Assembly: GCF_900112285.1 (NCBI RefSeq) | Contig: NZ_FOKZ01000008.1 | Coordinates: 62,001 to 126,000 of the forward strand | Direction of reading: 5' to 3' | Length of the DNA: 64,000 nt | Source of the DNA: Polaromonas sp. OV174 | GTDB taxonomy: Bacteria; Pseudomonadota; Gammaproteobacteria; Burkholderiales; Burkholderiaceae_C | Shown here: one piece after another, positions 57,218 through 64,000 of the stretch | How positions within the stretch are numbered: the stretch's first letter is position 1 | Layout of the letters: the number at the start of each line of letters is the position of its first letter | Translations under genes and position numbers: made by a program | Notes under the pieces: generated by a model | Seen by the model: the letters and a program-made list of their open reading frames with translations, nothing else | Databases searched by the model: none | Told to the model about the DNA's origin: nothing

Positions 57218-57572
57218 GGCTCGCGTGCAGCGGCTGACCAAGGGCGGCTACATCCTGGGCTACGAGGCGCGGTTGGACCCGCGCAAGCTGGGCGCCGGCA
57301 TGATGGTGTTTGTCGAGGTGCTGCTGGACCGCACCACGCCCAATGTGTTTGAAGCCTTCAAGGCGGCGGTGCAGGTGCACGCCGAAATCATGGAATGCCA
57401 CATGGTGGCCGGTGGCTTTGACTATCTGCTCAAGACCCGCATGGCCGACATGGCGACCTACCGCGCCTTTGCCGGCACGGTGCTGTGGCAGCTGCCCGGC
57501 GTGCGCGAAACCCGTACCTATGCGGTGATGGAGGAGGTGAAGAACACCACCCGGCTGGCGCTGGGGGTGTGA
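57216..57572 (+). pseudogene. 3' remnant of Lrp/AsnC-family regulator (putR-like)
   Basis: Encodes the C-terminal two-thirds of an Lrp-type regulator: LARVQRLTKGGYILGYEARL, then DPRKLGAGMMVFVEVLLDRT, the RAM ligand-binding domain with VAGGFDYLLKTRMADMATY, and PGVRETRTYAVMEEVKNTTR. The N-terminal DNA-binding part (about the first 45 residues) is missing, cut within the HTH-to-RAM linker. In intact genomes such a gene often lies divergently next to putA as its regulator (PutR), so one deletion removed both 5' ends and the shared promoter region. The upstream in-frame part belongs to the antisense of putA. Confidence 0.85.
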
Positions 57573-57593
57573 GGCTGGCGCGTGGAGGCCTTG

Positions 57594-58289
57594 CTACCTA
57601 CCGCCAAAAATCGCCGTACCCACCCGCACCATGGTGCTGCCGGCGTGAATCGCCGCCTCCAGATCCGCCGTCATGCCTAGCGACAGGGTGTCCATGGGGA
57701 CTGGCAGCACGCCGGCCGCATTGATCTGGTCAAAAATGGCTTTTGTCCTGGCGTGCAGGGCGCAAGCAGCTACAAAATCAGGAGCAGGCTCGGGAATGGC
57801 CATCAAGCCGCGCAGCGTCAGGCGCGGCAACTGGGCGACTTGCCGCGCCAGCTCAAGCGTCTCATCGGGCGCCAGGCCGGATTTGTTGGCACCGCCATCC
57901 ACATTGACCTGCAGGCAGATCTGCAGCGGCGGCAGATGCGCCGGCCGCTGCTCGCTCAGGCGCTGGGCAATCTTCAATCTGTCCACCGAGTGCACCCAGT
58001 CAAAATGCTCGGCCACCAGGCGGGTTTTGTTGCTTTGCACCGGGCCTATGCAGTGCCATTCCAGGGAGCTGCGGTCCGCCTGCAAGGCCTGGATTTTTTC
58101 CACGCCTTCGGCAATGTAGTTTTCTCCGAAGGCGCGCTGGCCGTCACTCATGGCCTCAGCCACCGCCCCGGCATCAAAGGTCTTGGACACCGCCAGCAGA
58201 CGTACGCTGGAGGGGTCGCGTCCGGCGGCGATGCAGGCGGTGGTAATCCGGTCACGGACAAGCTGGAGGTTGCTCACAATCGTGGTCAT
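57594..58289 (-). CDS. yggS: YggS-family PLP homeostasis protein
   Basis: Pyridoxal-5'-phosphate-binding carrier protein involved in vitamin B6 homeostasis, with an alanine-racemase N-terminal TIM-barrel fold. The 231-residue product has LAVSKTFDAGAVAEAM with the PLP lysine, FGENYIAEGVEKI, WHCIGPVQSNKTR, and LSLGMTADLEAAIHAGSTMV at the phosphate site, ending RVGTAIFG. The repeat copy R8 is read in frame (VAACALHARTKA region). It is divergent from pilT, a position common for yggS in proteobacteria. Confidence 0.95.
   Translation of the reverse strand: MTTIVSNLQLVRDRITTACIAAGRDPSSVRLLAVSKTFDAGAVAEAMSDGQRAFGENYIAEGVEKIQALQADRSSLEWHCIGPVQSNKTRLVAEHFDWVHSVDRLKIAQRLSEQRPAHLPPLQICLQVNVDGGANKSGLAPDETLELARQVAQLPRLTLRGLMAIPEPAPDFVAACALHARTKAIFDQINAAGVLPVPMDTLSLGMTADLEAAIHAGSTMVRVGTAIFGGR
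57738..57785 (+). repeat. AT-cored short dispersed repeat, copy R8 inside yggS
   Basis: Forward-orientation partial copy: GTGCAGGGCGCAAGCAGCTA then CAAAATCAGGAGC. GCGCAAGCAGCTACA is identical to R6. The right-hand ATAGC end is lost. It is in frame inside yggS (antisense reading), between the conserved motifs GLMAIPEP and LSLGMT. Confidence 0.5.
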
Positions 58290-58353
58290 AATCAGAATGT
58301 AAACGCAGAATCAAATGTGATTAATTCGTAACAAATAGACAAGGATTCCCGGG

Positions 58354-59397
58354 ATGGATATCACGCAGCTGCTGGCCTTTAGCGTCAAGAACAAGGCCTC
58401 CGACTTGCATTTGTCGGCCGGCTTGCCGCCCATGATCCGGGTCCACGGCGACGTGCGGCGCATCAATATCGATCCGCTGGACCACAAACAGGTGCATGCC
58501 ATGGTGTACGACATCATGAACGACACCCAGCGCAAAAACTACGAAGAGTTTCTCGAGGTTGATTTCTCCTTCGAGATCGACGGTCTGGCGCGCTTTCGCG
58601 TCAACGCCTTCAACCACAATCGCGGCGCCGGCGCGGTGCTGCGAACCATTCCCTCCAAAATCCTGACGCTGGAGCAGCTCAACGCGCCCAAGATTTTCGG
58701 CGAGCTGGCGCTGAAACCGCGCGGCATGGTGCTGGTGACCGGCCCGACCGGCTCGGGCAAGTCCACCACGCTGGCGGCCATGGTCAACTACCTGAACGAA
58801 AACGAGTACGGCCACATCCTGACGGTGGAAGACCCGATCGAGTTTGTCCATGAATCGAAAAAATGCCTGATCAACCAGCGCGAGGTCGGCCCGCATACGC
58901 TGAGCTTTAGCGCGGCGCTGAAATCGGCCTTGCGGGAAGATCCCGATGCGATTTTGGTGGGCGAAATGCGCGACCTGGAAACCATACGCCTGGCCATGAC
59001 CGCCGCCGAAACCGGCCACCTGGTGTTTGGCACGCTGCACACCTCTAGCGCCGCCAAAACGATTGACCGGATCATTGACGTGTTCCCGGCCGAAGAAAAG
59101 GAAATGATCCGCTCCATGCTGTCGGAATCGCTGCAAGCCGTGATCTCGCAAACCCTGTGCAAGACCAAGGACGGCCAGGGTCGGGTGGCGGCGCATGAAA
59201 TCATGCTGGGCACTAGCGCCATCCGCAATCTGATCCGCGAAGCCAAGGTGGCGCAGATGTATTCGTCCATCCAGACCGGCAACAGCGTGGGCATGCAGAC
59301 GCTGGACCAGAACCTGACCGAGCTGGTCAAGCGCAATGTGATCTCCGCTGCCGAAGCACGCGGCAAGGCCAAAATTCCTGACAACTTTCCGGGCTGA
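58354..59397 (+). CDS. pilT: Type IV pilus retraction ATPase PilT
   Basis: Hexameric secretion-type ATPase that depolymerises type IV pili for twitching motility. The 347-residue protein begins MDITQLLAFSVKNKASDLHL and has Walker A TGPTGSGKSTTL (about 128), the Asp-box region (HILTVEDPIEFVH), Walker B ILVGEMRDLETI (about 200), the His box, and the PilT-specific retraction motif AIRNLIREAK. AAGGA precedes the ATG. It heads a pilT-cNMP-pilU cluster. Confidence 0.97.
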   Translation: MDITQLLAFSVKNKASDLHLSAGLPPMIRVHGDVRRINIDPLDHKQVHAMVYDIMNDTQRKNYEEFLEVDFSFEIDGLARFRVNAFNHNRGAGAVLRTIPSKILTLEQLNAPKIFGELALKPRGMVLVTGPTGSGKSTTLAAMVNYLNENEYGHILTVEDPIEFVHESKKCLINQREVGPHTLSFSAALKSALREDPDAILVGEMRDLETIRLAMTAAETGHLVFGTLHTSSAAKTIDRIIDVFPAEEKEMIRSMLSESLQAVISQTLCKTKDGQGRVAAHEIMLGTSAIRNLIREAKVAQMYSSIQTGNSVGMQTLDQNLTELVKRNVISAAEARGKAKIPDNFPG

Positions 59398-59424
59398 AGC
59401 GCCTGCAACTAGGAGAACAGCCCC

Positions 59425-60048
59425 ATGAAAGGTTTACTCGGACTTCTCAAACAGTCCTCCCGGGCGCGCGGCGACAGCGACGGCAGCGATTCGCTGCTCT
59501 TTTCCACCGCTTTTGCCGAACAGGGTATAGACGCGTCAAAGCTGATCCCCTGGGAGGCCCGCGCCAACGAGGTCGGCGCCAAGCGCCTGTCAGCCTCACG
59601 CGGCTGCAAGCTGCTGCAGGCGCTGTGGGCCAAGGACAGATACATGGCGCAAATGGCCACGCACCGGCTGGAGCATTTCTTCGAATTTGCCACCGTGCCG
59701 GCGAACCGCGACATCATTCGCCAGGACGAATACGGCGACTTCATGATCGTGCTGCTGACCGGCACCATCGCGGTGGATAGGGAGCAGCCCTGGGGCGAAC
59801 GCCTGCGCCTGACCGAAACGCGCCAGGGTGACATCCTGGGTGAAATGTCGCTGCTAGACAGCGGCATGCGCTTTTCAGTCTGCACCTCGCTGAATGAATG
59901 TGAGATTGCCGTGCTGAGTGCGCAGGCGCTCGACGAGATGATGGCTGCAGATCCAGCCTTGGCTGCCAGCATGATCGCCCTGCTGGCGCGCAAGCTCTCG
60001 CGTCGTCTCAGGGTGGTCAGCGCCCGCCTCAGCGAAAAGAAGAGCTAA
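59425..60048 (+). CDS. Cyclic-nucleotide-binding domain protein between pilT and pilU
   Basis: A 207-residue protein with a cNMP-binding (CRP-like) beta-roll at about residues 85-195: IIRQDEYGDFMIVLLTGTIA, then RQGDILGEMSLLDSGMRFSV containing the phosphate-binding-cassette Gly-Glu and Arg. No HTH domain follows, so it is not a CRP-type regulator. AGGAGA is well placed, and it sits 27 bp after pilT and 32 bp before pilU, so it is co-expressed with the retraction motors. A role in coupling a cyclic nucleotide to pilus retraction is plausible but unproven. Confidence 0.9.
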   Translation: MKGLLGLLKQSSRARGDSDGSDSLLFSTAFAEQGIDASKLIPWEARANEVGAKRLSASRGCKLLQALWAKDRYMAQMATHRLEHFFEFATVPANRDIIRQDEYGDFMIVLLTGTIAVDREQPWGERLRLTETRQGDILGEMSLLDSGMRFSVCTSLNECEIAVLSAQALDEMMAADPALAASMIALLARKLSRRLRVVSARLSEKKS

Positions 60049-60080
60049 GCAGCCAAGACTGAACATGCATAGGAGCCGTC

Positions 60081-61217
60081 ATGGAACGCGACCAGGCCAG
60101 TAAATTCATCAACGACCTGCTCAAGCTGATGGTCAGCCGCAGCGGCAGTGACCTCTTCATCACCGGCGACTTTCCGCCGGCCATGAAGGTCGATGGCAAA
60201 GTCACCAAGGTGTCGTCTCAGCCCCTCAATGCCAGCCACACGCTGGCACTGGCGCGCGCCATCATGAACGACAAGCAGGCGGCCGAATTTGAACGCACCA
60301 AGGAATGCAATTTCGCCATCTCACCGCCCGGTGTGGGCCGTTTTCGCGTCAATGCCTTCATCCAGCAGGGCAAGGTTGGCATGGTGATGCGGGTGATCCC
60401 GGCCGTGCTGCCTACCATTGACGGGCTGGGCGTGCCACAGGTCCTGAAGGACGTGGTGATGAGCAAGCGGGGCTTGATCATTCTGGTCGGCGCCACCGGC
60501 TCGGGCAAATCCACCTCCATGGCGGCCATGGTGGACTGGCGCAACGAGCAATCGTTTGGCCATATCATCACGATCGAGGACCCGGTGGAGTTCGTCCATC
60601 CCCACAAGAACTGCGTGGTCACGCAGCGCGAAGTGGGGCTGGACACCGACAGCTGGGAAGCCGCACTCAAAAACACGCTGCGCCAGGCGCCCGATGTGAT
60701 TTTGATGGGCGAGATCCGCGACCGCGAAACCATGGAACACGCCATCGCCTTCGCCGAAACCGGCCACCTGTGCCTGGCTACCCTGCACGCCAACAGCGCC
60801 AACCAGGCGCTGGACCGCGTGATCAACTTTTTCCCGGAAGAGCGGCGCACACAGTTGCTGATGGACTTGTCGCTCAACCTCAAGGCCATGATTTCGCAGC
60901 GCCTGGTGCCCAAGCAAGATGGCAAGGGCCGCTTCGCCGCGGTGGAGGTCATGCTCAATTCGCCGCTGATCTCTGACCTGATCTTCAAGGGCGATGTCTC
61001 CGAAATCAAGGAGATCATGAAGAAAAGCCGCAACCTGGGCATGCAGACCTTCGACCAGGCACTGTTTGACGCCTTCGAGAGCCACGCCATCTCCTATGAA
61101 GATGCGCTGCGCAACGCTGATTCGGTGAACGACCTGCGCCTGCAGATCAAGCTCAACTCGCAGCGCGCCAAGTCAACCGACCTGGCCGCCGGCACCGAGA
61201 ACTTTGCCATCGTTTAA
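60081..61217 (+). CDS. pilU: Type IV pilus retraction ATPase PilU
   Basis: PilT paralogue that supports retraction force together with PilT. The 378-residue protein starts MERDQASKFINDLLKLMVSR behind AGGAG, with Walker A GATGSGKSTSM (about 137), ITIEDPVEFVHPHKN, Walker B ILMGEIRDRETM, and the PilU-like C-terminus with no AIRNLIRE motif. It ends 50 bp before the dehydrogenase gene that follows. Confidence 0.96.
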   Translation: MERDQASKFINDLLKLMVSRSGSDLFITGDFPPAMKVDGKVTKVSSQPLNASHTLALARAIMNDKQAAEFERTKECNFAISPPGVGRFRVNAFIQQGKVGMVMRVIPAVLPTIDGLGVPQVLKDVVMSKRGLIILVGATGSGKSTSMAAMVDWRNEQSFGHIITIEDPVEFVHPHKNCVVTQREVGLDTDSWEAALKNTLRQAPDVILMGEIRDRETMEHAIAFAETGHLCLATLHANSANQALDRVINFFPEERRTQLLMDLSLNLKAMISQRLVPKQDGKGRFAAVEVMLNSPLISDLIFKGDVSEIKEIMKKSRNLGMQTFDQALFDAFESHAISYEDALRNADSVNDLRLQIKLNSQRAKSTDLAAGTENFAIV

Positions 61218-61267
61218 ACCCGTCGCGGCGCGGGCCACGGCATACACAACACTCAGAGATTTCCACC

Positions 61268-62182
61268 ATGAACAGCACTCATCCCAAAAGCTACGAAGCC
61301 AGCGCTGCGCTCAAAGTCGCCTTCCTCGGCCTGGGCGTGATGGGTTATCCCATGGCCGGCCATCTGGCGCTAGCCGGCCACCAGGTCACGGTGTACAACC
61401 GCAGTGCTGCCAAGGCCGCGGCCTGGTGCAGCGAGTTTGCCCGCACCAAGAGCCCGCACCAGGCGGCCACGCCCAAACTGGCTGCGGCAGATGCCGACAT
61501 TGTGTTTTGCTGCGTCGGCAACGACGACGATCTGCGCTCCGTCACACTGGGTGCCGACGGGGCTTTTGCCGGCATGAAGCCAGGCGCCATCTTTGTCGAC
61601 CACACCACGGCCTCTGCCACGGTAGCCAGGGAACTCTATGCCGCGGCCAAGCAAATCGGCCTGCAGTTCATCGATGCCCCGGTATCGGGCGGCCAGGCCG
61701 GAGCCCAGAACGGTGCGCTCACCGTGATGTGCGGCGGCGATGCGGCCGCCTTCGATGCCGTCAAGCCCGCCGGCATGGCATTTTCCAAGGCCTTCACCCT
61801 GATGGGCGAAGCCGGCGCCGGCCAGCTCACCAAAATGGTCAACCAGATCTGCATTGCCGGCCTGGTGCAGGGCTTGAGCGAAGCCGTGGCCTTTGGCCAG
61901 AAGGCCGGGCTCAATGTGAATCAGGTGCTGGAGGTGATAGGCAAGGGTGCGGCGCAAAGCTGGCAGCTGGATAACCGCGGCAAGACCATGGCGGCCGACC
62001 AGTTCGACTTCGGTTTCGCCGTCGACTGGATGCGCAAGGATCTAGGACTGGTGCTGGACGAAGCCAAGCGCAATGGCGCCCGTTTGCCCGTGACGGCCCT
62101 GGTGGACCAGTTTTACGCCGATGTGCAGGCCATGGGCGGCCAGCGCTGGGACACCTCCAGCCTGATCAAGCGCCTGAAGTAG
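61268..62182 (+). CDS. NAD-dependent 3-hydroxyisobutyrate/tartronate-semialdehyde-type dehydrogenase
   Basis: Beta-hydroxyacid dehydrogenase (304 residues). The N-terminal Rossmann fold has VAFLGLGVMGYPMAGHLALA, the substrate-binding segment is DAPVSGGQAGAQNGALTVMC, and the catalytic lysine is in GQLTKMVNQI. This matches the 3-hydroxyisobutyrate / 2-hydroxy-3-oxopropionate (GarR, GlxR) / 6-phosphogluconate-like family. Which substrate it uses cannot be told from sequence; no glyoxylate or valine-catabolism genes are adjacent. It is convergent with dolP. Confidence 0.9.
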   Translation: MNSTHPKSYEASAALKVAFLGLGVMGYPMAGHLALAGHQVTVYNRSAAKAAAWCSEFARTKSPHQAATPKLAAADADIVFCCVGNDDDLRSVTLGADGAFAGMKPGAIFVDHTTASATVARELYAAAKQIGLQFIDAPVSGGQAGAQNGALTVMCGGDAAAFDAVKPAGMAFSKAFTLMGEAGAGQLTKMVNQICIAGLVQGLSEAVAFGQKAGLNVNQVLEVIGKGAAQSWQLDNRGKTMAADQFDFGFAVDWMRKDLGLVLDEAKRNGARLPVTALVDQFYADVQAMGGQRWDTSSLIKRLK

Positions 62183-62193
62183 TGAGTAGTGCT

Positions 62194-62224
62194 GTGAGGC
62201 GCCGCCGCAGTGCGCGGCGCTCAC
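62194..62224. terminator. Hairpin between convergent dehydrogenase and dolP genes
   Basis: Stem GTGAG-G-CGCCGC (62194-62204) with GCGGCG-CTCAC (62214-62224), a single bulged base, in the 48-bp gap between convergent genes. It is a strong GC-rich stem without a T-run. Confidence 0.45.
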
Positions 62225-62230
62225 GGCGCA

Positions 62231-62893
62231 TCAGCCTGCTGAAGGCTTGTTGGCCGCAGGTTGTGGCTTGGCCGGCGCGGGCAACATGCGGGCCAGTTCG
62301 TCCTCGCTGATGATCTCGAAAATGCGTACAACTTTTTGCACGCCAGGGGTGGCTCTAACCACTGCGGTGGCTCTATCCGCCTCGCGCTGGGTCACCCGCC
62401 CCAGCAGATAGGTCGTACCTCGCTCGGTGACAACCTTGAAGGCATTGGAAGACAGGTCACGGGCATCGACCAGCATGGCCTTGACGCGCCCGGTCACCAG
62501 CGTGTCGGAAGAACGCTGGGTCAGGCCGGCGTTGCCCATCACGGCCAGTTCGTTGACCACCGAGTTCACATTTTCAACCCGCATCACGATTTGCTCGACC
62601 AGTTGCTTGTCTTGCGCCGTCGGTACTTCACCGGTCAATAGCACCTGCCGGCTGTAGCTGGTCAGATTGACGTGGGCTCTATCGCCGACTTCGCTGCGAA
62701 GGCGACTGCTGGCCCGCAGCTCTATCCCCTCGTCTTCGAGCTGGGTGCCCGAGGTACGGCGGTCGGTGGCCACCAGTGACCCCCCGGCCACGGCTCCACC
62801 CACGACCAGCGGCACGCAGGCCGTGAGAGCGCCGCAGAGCAGCGTTGCCGCGCCTACCGATAAGACCAGCCTTTTCATCACAACACATTTCAT
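62231..62893 (-). CDS. dolP: Outer-membrane BON-domain lipoprotein, DolP (YraP) family
   Basis: Outer-membrane lipoprotein involved in envelope integrity, found near the division site in E. coli. The 220-residue protein has a lipobox (GALTAC, Cys about residue 25) after a signal peptide and two BON domains (about 60-125 and 140-205), the second ending [12 protein letters not shown]. The start at 62893 is behind AGGAG and overlaps the diaA-like stop by 4 bp (ATGA), so the two are coupled. The yraN-diaA-dolP order matches the yraN-yraO-yraP block of enterobacteria. Confidence 0.9.
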   Translation of the reverse strand: MKCVVMKRLVLSVGAATLLCGALTACVPLVVGGAVAGGSLVATDRRTSGTQLEDEGIELRASSRLRSEVGDRAHVNLTSYSRQVLLTGEVPTAQDKQLVEQIVMRVENVNSVVNELAVMGNAGLTQRSSDTLVTGRVKAMLVDARDLSSNAFKVVTERGTTYLLGRVTQREADRATAVVRATPGVQKVVRIFEIISEDELARMLPAPAKPQPAANKPSAG

Positions 62894-63489
62894 ACCGAAG
62901 ACTCCTGATCGCCAAGTAACTGGGTGTCCACACCATCGCAAATGCAATGCAGGACAAGTAAATGCACTTCCTGGATGCGGGCGGTTCGCTCGTGCGGCAC
63001 GCAAATATGCACGTCGGTTTCGCGCAAGGCCTGCACCACCGCGCCACCGCCCCGGCCGGTCAGCGCCACCACGGTCATCTCGCGCTCATGGGCCGCTTCA
63101 ATGGCCGCCAGGACATTGGCCGAGTTGCCGCTGGTGCTGAGCGCCAGCAAGACATCGCCAGCGCCGCCCAGAGCCCGGACCTGTTTGGAAAAAATCACCG
63201 AGAAATCGTAGTCATTGGCAATCGCCGTGAGGATGGAGCTGTCCGTCGTCAGGGCAATCGCACCGAGCTCGGGCCGCTCGCGTTCATAGCGGCCGACGAA
63301 TTCGGCGGCGAAATGCTGGGCATCAGCGGCCGAGCCGCCATTGCCGCAGGCCAGCACCTTGCCGCCACTGGTGACGCTGGCCAGAATGGCTTGCACTGCT
63401 GCGGCTATGGGTTTGGATAGAAGTTGCGCCGCCTGGTATTTGAGGTCGGCGCTGTCGATGAATTGCTGTTCGATACGTTGTTCAAGCAT
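62890..63489 (-). CDS. SIS-domain phosphoheptose isomerase / DiaA-like protein
   Basis: A 199-residue SIS-fold protein, starting [20 protein letters not shown]. It has the sugar-phosphate-binding segment [20 protein letters not shown] and [16 protein letters not shown]. By context (between yraN and dolP) it corresponds to DiaA, the DnaA-initiator-associating protein; by sequence it could equally be GmhA, which makes heptose for LPS. Both share the fold; the motifs visible do not separate them. Confidence 0.9.
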   Translation of the reverse strand: MLEQRIEQQFIDSADLKYQAAQLLSKPIAAAVQAILASVTSGGKVLACGNGGSAADAQHFAAEFVGRYERERPELGAIALTTDSSILTAIANDYDFSVIFSKQVRALGGAGDVLLALSTSGNSANVLAAIEAAHEREMTVVALTGRGGGAVVQALRETDVHICVPHERTARIQEVHLLVLHCICDGVDTQLLGDQESSV

Positions 63490-63610
63490 GGCGCCATGAT
63501 AGCGGGTCACGATACCGAGCGCCCCCGGGAAGCGGCCTGTCCGGGCTCAATGCAAGGCATGCTTACAAATTTCACGCCCGCTTGCCGCAGCCAGGGCAAT
63601 GGCGCCGCGT

Positions 63611-64000
63611 TCAGGACGCATCGAAGGCGGCCTGCAGCCATTCGATCTGGCCATCCCCGGCGTTGGCCGGCGCAGCGCCGGGCAGCAGGCCCTGCAGCAG
63701 CACCACATCGAAACGGCAGGGCGGCGGGCTGGCAAAACGCAGCAGATAATGCCGCGCGGCAAAAATGATGCGCTGCTGCTTGACGCGGCTGATGCTGGCC
63801 GCCGCGCCCCCATGCGAAGCGGCAGTGCGCTGGCGCACCTCGACAAACACCAGCGTGCCATCGGCTGCGCGCATCACTAGGTCAATCTCGCCGCCGCCGC
63901 GTCCCGGCGTCCGATAATTGGCCTCAAGCAACTTCAGGCCGGCCCGGAGCAGGTAGGCGAGCGCGACAGACTCCGCCGCATCACCGCGCGACTTGGTGGT
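63611..64000 (-). CDS. yraN: YraN (UPF0102) family protein, partial at window edge
   Basis: Endonuclease-like fold protein of unknown exact function. The gene continues beyond the right edge; 129 residues are visible, beginning at the edge with TTKSRGDAAESVALAYLLRA and continuing GGGEIDLVMRAADGTLVFVE, then VRQRTAASHGGAAASISRVK. The GEIDLV...VFVEVR pattern is the family's nuclease-like signature (Asp and Glu-x-Arg/Lys). Reading starts before 63931, where an internal TTG could be mistaken for the start. It is first in the yraN-diaA-dolP block; 121 bp separate it from the SIS gene. Confidence 0.88.
   Translation of the reverse strand, partial: TTKSRGDAAESVALAYLLRAGLKLLEANYRTPGRGGGEIDLVMRAADGTLVFVEVRQRTAASHGGAAASISRVKQQRIIFAARHYLLRFASPPPCRFDVVLLQGLLPGAAPANAGDGQIEWLQAAFDAS

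Noticed and set aside
57218..57241. Start codons giving longer readings of the putA remnant
   Set aside because: These residues come from the antisense of the Lrp fragment across the junction and have no family support.
58290..58353. Promoter between yggS and pilT
   Set aside because: The gap is AT-rich, but no -35/-10 pair with acceptable spacing could be picked out with confidence.

Overview
This 64 kb window is a gene-dense, GC-rich chromosomal segment from a betaproteobacterium, most likely a Comamonadaceae member related to Rhodoferax, Polaromonas or Acidovorax. This is inferred from protein character (DUF3567, PhaM, NAD-specific 1,584-residue glutamate dehydrogenase, PilT/PilU, UbiA, a stand-alone EF-G) and from a dispersed AT-cored short repeat that I associate with that family. 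No tRNA, rRNA, insertion sequence, prophage or CRISPR array is visible.

Layout. 0-3.6 kb: the spc ribosomal-protein operon on the minus strand (rplN-rplX-rplE-rpsN-rpsH-rplF-rplR-rpsE), running off the left edge and headed by its own consensus-like promoter, not joined to rpsQ. 3.8-7.8 kb: glycerol catabolism (glpD divergent from glpR-glpK). 7.9-12 kb: proC, a small Ala/Lys-rich exported protein, ubiA, and the oxidative-stress pair oxyR-dps. 12-22.3 kb: an unrecognised membrane protein, recG, queA-tgt, a cell-envelope glycosylation cluster (GT9, GtrA-like, ArnT-like) and an aldo/keto reductase. 22.5-28.3 kb: a tripartite RND efflux operon. 28.4-32.4 kb: a coiled-coil/zinc-ribbon membrane protein, a lysophospholipid transporter-acyltransferase fusion and a divergent HTH regulator. 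32.5-34.1 kb: a tandem glycine riboswitch with a terminator ahead of a D-amino-acid dehydrogenase. 34.1-47.4 kb: mixed metabolic and envelope genes (FIST, PhaM, VOC, MarC, FAH-family, DUF3108, DUF3567, AbrB-like, ChaN-like, class III aminotransferase, PurU, LysR, GlcD). 47.4-55.2 kb: bactofilin, EF-G and the large NAD-glutamate dehydrogenase. 55.3-57.6 kb: an adenosine-specific kinase and a decayed region with two deletion scars. 57.6-64 kb: YggS, the pilT-cNMP-pilU twitching cluster, a 3-hydroxyisobutyrate-dehydrogenase-like enzyme, and the yraN-diaA-dolP block at the right edge.

Most genes are ordinary housekeeping. The parts most worth a second look are: (i) a family of about nine short repeats, four of them read in frame inside genes; (ii) the glycine riboswitch whose terminator U-tract appears to be supplied by one of these repeats; (iii) two deletion junctions within 1.1 kb that fuse putA to its divergent Lrp-type regulator gene and a substrate-binding-protein signal peptide to an ABC permease; (iv) a roughly 190-bp long imperfect inverted repeat between phaM and a FIST gene; and (v) a cyclic-nucleotide-binding protein gene placed between the two pilus-retraction ATPases.
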